Of a stretch of 64,000 bases of DNA, positions 58,737 through 64,000 are shown one piece after another (the stretch's first letter is position 1; each line of letters starts with the position of its first letter). This DNA is from Xenoacremonium recifei (lineage: Eukaryota; Ascomycota; Sordariomycetes; Hypocreales; Nectriaceae). The translations under genes were made by a program, and so were the position numbers. The stretch covers positions 306,811-370,810 of the forward strand of contig WOFQ01000033.1 of NCBI GenBank assembly GCA_012184525.1. The letters run 5' to 3'. The notes beneath the pieces are model-generated. The model ran no database searches. It was not told where the DNA came from and was given only the letters and a program-made list of their open reading frames with translations.

Positions 58737-60269
58737 GCAACTAATTAAGAGCTAGAGAAGTAATTCACTCCAGCAACGAGACTGTTTTGATTAGTCTCGG
58801 AGCTGGGCCGGCATGTTAGTATGGAGTCAAGACCAGGGATGATGGTTGATATCAACCTCGAGAACGAGGCTATCGTGAGACGGAATTCACTAGGAGATGC
58901 GCACTTCCGCGGGGAGGCGACGGCACCGGAGATGCAGATTCCTTTTTTGTTGACGGAAGTCTCCGATAAGACATCGCCCGGCACCGTCCTTATCGCTTTA
59001 TCGGTCAACATTTACAGTGCTTATCAGTCAACATTTATTTTACTAGGGTGGTGCGGATGAGTTAGCGTCTCGTCCGCGGTTGGATTCAAGAGAGTTGGAT
59101 GAACTGTAACCGATCGACCATCGCTTAGTAGACGAAAAATTAACAATAAATGAATGGAAGACTTAATAGCATAGTTTTTTGTTGACCTTGATAAGGAAAT
59201 CATTGCGGCCGTTTAACCATTGATAGATCCAACAAATGATAACAATTTGGACGATGTTTTGTTCGAAATCAGTCTAGAGGTCGGTCCAGTAATCCTACCC
59301 AAGCCGGTAAGTGGATAGACCTCCGGCGCAGACGGTCGGCATGCCCACTGTTATTAACCTTACCTCTAAACGCAGCGAATGGCGGAGGACGTATAAGCGA
59401 GTTTGGCGAGCATGATGGCGGGCTTAACACGGCCGGAGAGCGGCGGTGATCCGATCAAGCTCCGTGAGAACAGTGGAAGCTGTGTTGATCACCCCTCAGA
59501 GCACACATAGGGCTGGGCCTGAACGCTCGCCGATGAGCCGAGAATCACTCTAAGTATTTGGAAACATCGGCTAGCAAGCCTTGTGAGTGGTGGCCTCGGG
59601 CGGCCCTCGACCGGTGTGGAGCGCGGCTACTTGCAAAGGGCGTATGAATGTATGTATTGCTGCATCTCCGCGCGCGCTCCCTCCCTCCCTCCGTGCGAGT
59701 TCAGGAGCGTTCGTTCGTCGCCAAGCCAGTGCAGAAGCAACTGCATTAGCGGCCGGACCGGTGGCCACACTCGAGAGACCAATAACGAAGCACATCCGCA
59801 GCGCCATGGCTTGCTCTGCAGCTCTCGCGGCGAGCCTTGATGGTCGCCGATGGAGCATATCGGCATCGCGAGCGGGGACCTCGCGGCGGGGGTCAGGGTC
59901 GATGGGCCTGGCCGACTGCTCGTTGCGGTTAAGCATCCCGTGGGCTCTCGCATCGTAAACGGATAAGATCAGGTCGTTGTGTGCATGCATGCATGCGAGC
60001 GGGAGAGCTGCCGTCGAGCTGCCTTGCGAGCTATGGGTTGAGGAGTATATTATCGAGCGGTTTCCCCTCCTCTCCCCTCCCGCGCATCGCATCGTCAGAT
60101 CCTCCTGCTCCCAAGGTTGCTGCCGAGCGCTGGTTGAATCAATCTCTCTGTGATAGGACGACGATTGCTTCCAGTTGTTGAGCTGTGTCCCAGGTTGACG
60201 TCTGTTTTGTCTGTCTGTCTGTCTGACTAACACTGTGTTACCGTCATTACCTCATCACCCATCACCACC
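58737..60269. other. 1.5 kb intergenic region upstream of the phosphatase-like gene
   Basis: A CGAGACT/AGTCTCG hairpin at 58777-58799 lies just after the reductase stop. A GTCAACATTTA direct repeat occurs near 59005-59035. Frames at 59571-60233 are open on both strands because the DNA is GC-rich and show no family. CTGT units at about 60209-60225 precede the next start codon. Confidence 0.4.
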
Positions 60270-61737
60270 ATGCTCTCCAAGCTCCTCCTCCTCTCCTCCA
60301 TCTCTGCCGCCCAGGCTGCTGAGACGGTGCTGGGAGTCTACATCTTCCACCGCCATGGCGACCGCACAGCCAAGGCCTGGCCGCCTACCAGCCTGACTGC
60401 GCTGGGCGCCGACGAGGTCTACTCCTCGGGCGCTTGGTTCCGCTCCAACTACATCGATAGCGACGGCGACCGCAAGATCCAGGGCATCAGCTCCGACGTT
60501 GCGGTCTTGTCGCAGCTGGCGACGACTGCGCCCGTCGACAATGTGCTGCAGAGCTCGGCCATTGTCTTCCTCCAGGGCCTGTACCCGCCTACTGGCGATG
60601 TTGAGCTCCTCGCCAATGGCTCCAAGGTCGAGGCGCCGCTCGGCGGTTACCAGTACATCCCCGTCAATGCTGTAACTACAGCTGCCAGCAGCTCCAGCTC
60701 CGAGGACAGTGCTTGGCTGCAGGGCAGCAGCGGTTGTGGCAATGCCGAAGTGAGCTCCAACGAGTATTTCTCGACGCCCGAGTACCTCTCGACGTACAAC
60801 GGATCGCTGGATTTCTACCAGAGCCTGCTGCCCGTTATCAATGGCACTTACAACTCCTCCGAGGCCAACTTTGAGAACGCCTACACAAGTATGTACAGTC
60901 CTAGAACCCTCAGCTTCTTCCCATGCTGACCTCTTCATAGTTTATGATCTCATCAACGTCGCTGAAATCCACAACACCTCCATCACCGACGACCAGCTCC
61001 TCACCAACGCCACCTTCAACAGACTCTTCACCCTCGCCTCCATCCACGAGTGGAACTTGGCCTACAATGCCAGCGAGCCCGTCCGCGCCATCTCCGGCTC
61101 CGTCCTTGGTGGCCAGATTCTGGACGCCCTGCAGAGCATCGTCGACGGCGACTCTGTTCCCAAGTTCAACATCCAGTTCGGCGCCTACGGCACTTTCATG
61201 TCCTTCTTCGGCCTGGCCCAAATGCTCGACGCCAGCCCCGACTTCATGGGCATCGTGGACTATGCTTCGTCCATGACCTTCGAGCTTGTCACCAACGCTA
61301 CTGACCCTACTGAAGACGATGTCAGCGTGCGCTTCTACTTCGCTAACGGTACCGCTGCCATGCACGAGCCCGCGATATTCCCCCTTTTCGGCCAGGACGA
61401 CACCACTATCTCGTGGAGTGACTTCAAGTCTGGCATGTCCAACTTCTCCATCGTTGATACTCAGCACTGGTGCACACTTTGCGGCAACACCGACGGCACC
61501 TGCGCCTCCAACAGCACCAGCAGTGGAAGTGACAACGGCGCTTCGAGCTCGTCGTCTGGTGGCGGCAACGGTGTCTCCAAGCCTGTGGCTGGTGTCATCG
61601 GCGCTCTGGTAACCCTGGTCGTCGTTCTCGCTGTCGAAGGTGCTGTTATGCTCATCGGTGGTCTGCGCCTCGCTAAGAAGTCAACTCTCGCTGCCGGTAG
61701 CACCGCGGCTGCGGGCGGTGGTGGTGTGAAGGCCTAG
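60270..61737 (+). CDS. Histidine-acid-phosphatase-like membrane protein, C-terminal His-Asp lost
   Basis: Two exons, 60270-60888 and 60941-61737, 471 residues. Residues 1-17 form a signal peptide (LSKLLLLSSISAAQA). The phosphatase core starts with IFHRHGDRTAKAW; the RHGDR phosphohistidine motif is at 28-32. Many N-X-S/T sequons lie in the lumen/outside part, and Cys pairs occur (CTLCGN). Where the superfamily has its second catalytic His-Asp, this protein reads FGAYGTFMSFFGLA (A288, Y289). After a Ser/Gly-rich stretch there is one C-terminal span (about GVIGALVTLVVVLAVEGAVML). So it is a surface or secretory-pathway type I protein whose activity is doubtful or changed. Confidence 0.87.
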
Positions 61738-62090
61738 ATCGAGTTGTGGAAGAAGGAAGAGACATAATTCATCTCGGGAGGCTGAAAGTCGCTAGTGAGG
61801 GTGAACAGGACAATGAGTTCACTATGAATCATGATATGAAGAGGCGATTTCTGTTTCAACAACTGGTATATTTGTTGTATTTATGGTTTGATAAGATGCA
61901 AGAGATATCCAACCCATGATAAACATTACCCTTTAGGAAAGACTCCAATTCCATTCCCATGCCCATGGTAAAGTAAAGCCATTATTAGGGTACTTTTTGC
62001 CGTCGTCGCCGTTGATTTTCTTCTTTTCTAATATCGTTAAAAAATTTGGGAGTATTAAAAGAATATGGCCATGTCAAGTTCAGCGGAGCT
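61738..62090. other. Convergent 3' region; no gene seen
   Basis: A/T-rich interval between two converging stop codons. A tandem 11-bp duplication (TTCAGCGGAGC twice) at about 62079-62101 spans the stop of the right-hand transporter gene. Confidence 0.45.
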
Positions 62091-64000
62091 TCAGCGGAGC
62101 TTAGTCATGGCAAGAAGGTCATGTCGATGATAAAATGCTCGGATACGTTTTCCGTAAATGTCTATCCCTTGTGTCAGCTATTAATAGTAGCTTCGGACCA
62201 ACAAAACTTACACATAGGAATGCTGAGCAGACACACGCCCACCTGAATCGAAGCAATGGCGATCATGGTCGGTCGAATTCCACCGTTGATGATCCAGTTG
62301 TAAGCATAGAACGTCAACATAAAGCTGAAGAAGTTCTTGAAGATGATCATAATCGTGAAACCCTCAATAGTAAGGTCACCTGGAAAAGGTCAATATTTGG
62401 AACCAAAAAGTATCGCAAAAAAATACTCACGATAGGCATCGACAATATACAGCGAACTCGCCACAGCCCCAATGACCATACCTGCGACCTCAAATCCAAA
62501 GAAGACTAGGGGCACAATGTACGAGAACTTCTTTGCAAAGACATCTCCGGCTGTCAAACCAAACCCGTAGAGACCAATGCCGCCAATGATGAACATGGGG
62601 AAGACGAGAAGAATGCGGAATTCGGGCTCATAGATCCCCTTATTCAGCTTCGTCATGTACTTCACACTCGAGTCGGCGAGCAGGCCAGCGATGGCGAAAC
62701 CACAGAGTGCGCCAACAAAAGCACCCGCGTACGTGTATCCGGCCTTGACCTCACCCCAGAAATATGGTGGACCAATGAAGATGGCGGCTATAATGACGCC
62801 GATGAACACAGTCCAGCCGATCATGGTTCCCTGGATAAGACAGCCCCAGATAAACGCGGGATGGGTCAACAGGGGAAACGGTCGCAGAAGGAGGACCCAG
62901 TAGCGCTCAGACGTCTTGCGGCCATCGAACAGAGAGAGCGACTGAACAAACGTCTTCTTGGGTGTGCTGGCGTTGCCCAGCGACTGCAGGGCGTTTGACG
63001 TCGGGAACAGCACGAAGCCAGGGGCGCGATCCGCTGGCTGAGCAGGGGCAGCCTCGGAGTCGGTCCTGGCCTCCGGTCCAGGCCCCATGCCCGACGAATC
63101 AGCATGCCCTGAAGATGATTCCGGCTTTGTTTCTTCCTCCACCGTCGTGTCGGTGTTGAGGAACGAGGCCCGCCGGTATGCAGTTTCTGGACAGAGGAAG
63201 AAGACTGCAGGGAGAGTCGCGGCGAGGAAGATGGACACGAAATAGAAGCTCCACTTCCATCCCATCGAAGCAGTGATCTTGCCAACCAGAATGGGCGTAA
63301 AGAAGGCACCGCCAAAGACGGCCAGGTTGGTAAAGGCCATGCGCTTACCTCGCTGGTGAACGAAGTAGAGATCGCCGACCGCCGCGTTTAGCAAGCTCTC
63401 GAAGGGGGCGACTCCAACACCCTGGACGATTCTGGCACCCAACAAACTTCCATAATCGGTTCCCACAGACCCAGCCCAGGCGCTGGATGCGATGATGATG
63501 CATATTCCCAACAGGAAGAGGTGACGCTTGCCCCAGATGCGGCCAGATGGTACAAAGAAGACGGCAGCAGCACCCGCACCCATGAGAAAATAGCCCGTCA
63601 ATAGAGCAACCTTGGTAAAATCTTTGGCGAAGAGCAGCGAAATGGTGATGGTATTTGCGGCCAGGATAGAGCCCATGGAGGTGGCCAGAATTCCGGCAAA
63701 GCACAGGATGAACGTAATCAGGTCTCGTCTCCATAGCGGCCAATTCAGAGGATCGTTGGGGTCGTCGGACGGCTGCGGGATCTGACAAGCGGTGTGAGTA
63801 TGGCAGCTGGATTCAGCTTAGAAGGGCTCCCAGGCACGCACGAGAATGATGGGTTGTTTCCCACTGGTATCGCACTTCAGGCCGGCATGCTCAGCCGTGG
63901 CGATCTGAGGACGCGAAGGGTCATCGAAGTACCGGGTCGTGCCTGCACAGAATCGTTAGTTTGGGGACGTTTGTCTCGTCTGTCGCAGTCCGGGCTTGCA
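62091..64000 (-). CDS. MFS transporter, 5' end outside the window
   Basis: Plasma-membrane-type major facilitator of the DHA1-like fungal group. Minus-strand exons seen: 63942-63842, 63781-62431, 62379-62212 and 62161-62091. The first seen exon starts in phase after a typical acceptor at 63943, so the start codon and at least one exon lie beyond 64000. The N-terminal signature GTTRYFDDPSRPQIATAE and IPQPSDDPNDPLNWPLWRRD precede span 1; GRIWGKRHLFLLG (motif A) and RIVQGVGVAPFESLL (motif B) follow. A long Glu/Pro/Ser loop (EEETKPESSSGHADSSG) divides the two six-span halves. Substrate unknown; relatives export drugs or take up small metabolites. Confidence 0.9.

Noticed and set aside
59571..60233. 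220-residue minus-strand frame upstream of the phosphatase-like gene
   Set aside because: A 123-residue frame overlaps on the other strand, composition is Arg/Ala/His-rich and no family is visible; it probably reflects GC-rich promoter DNA.

Overview
The window reads as nuclear DNA of a filamentous ascomycete. Genes carry many short introns (46-65 nt, GT...AG, often with a CTAAC-like branch site), promoters are pyrimidine-rich, and the proteins are typically fungal: Ste12, an Ssk2-type MAPKKK, NAD-dependent Mtd1, and peroxisomal Sps19. The style of Ste12 and of the hypothetical proteins suggests Sordariomycetes, probably Hypocreales; this is inference from memory of those families, not a search. 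Exon boundaries below were set by hand, and every multi-exon model was checked to sum to a multiple of three.

Layout. 1-6.6 kb: no recognisable gene, then an ATG-depleted leader for ste12 (6.6-9.0 kb). 9.9-17.4 kb: a dense housekeeping block with FAF1 (-), argininosuccinate lyase (+), SWC5 (-), LSM6 (+), a methyltransferase (-) and a one-membrane-span hypothetical protein (-). Two head-to-head pairs occur here: FAF1/ARG4, with a TGACTCA element between them, and SWC5/LSM6. 17.4-27 kb: spaced genes for a hypothetical protein, a PLP enzyme of the cystathionine gamma-synthase family, a small hypothetical protein and a membrane-anchored NodB-type deacetylase. 27-36 kb: an accessory-looking stretch with a cytosolic sulfatase divergently paired with a maltose-permease-like transporter, a class I terpene synthase, and a secreted TEPCD-repeat protein with a cysteine-rich C-terminus. 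37-48 kb: a proline/serine-rich hypothetical protein, cytidine deaminase, the HOG-pathway MAPKKK and MTD1. 48-57 kb: gene-poor, holding one 54-residue cysteine-rich ORF and an intron-containing tRNA-Lys(CUU). 57.6-64 kb: peroxisomal 2,4-dienoyl-CoA reductase, a histidine-phosphatase-like membrane protein, and an MFS transporter cut by the right edge.

The genes do not form a single pathway. The most plausible functional unit is the sulfatase/sugar-transporter pair sharing a 1.2 kb promoter. The points most worth following are: skipping ste12 exon 4 would join two zinc fingers into one intact chimeric finger; the phosphatase-like protein has lost its C-terminal His-Asp; the TEPCD repeat protein; the terpene synthase; and the small cysteine-rich gene with its own TATA promoter.
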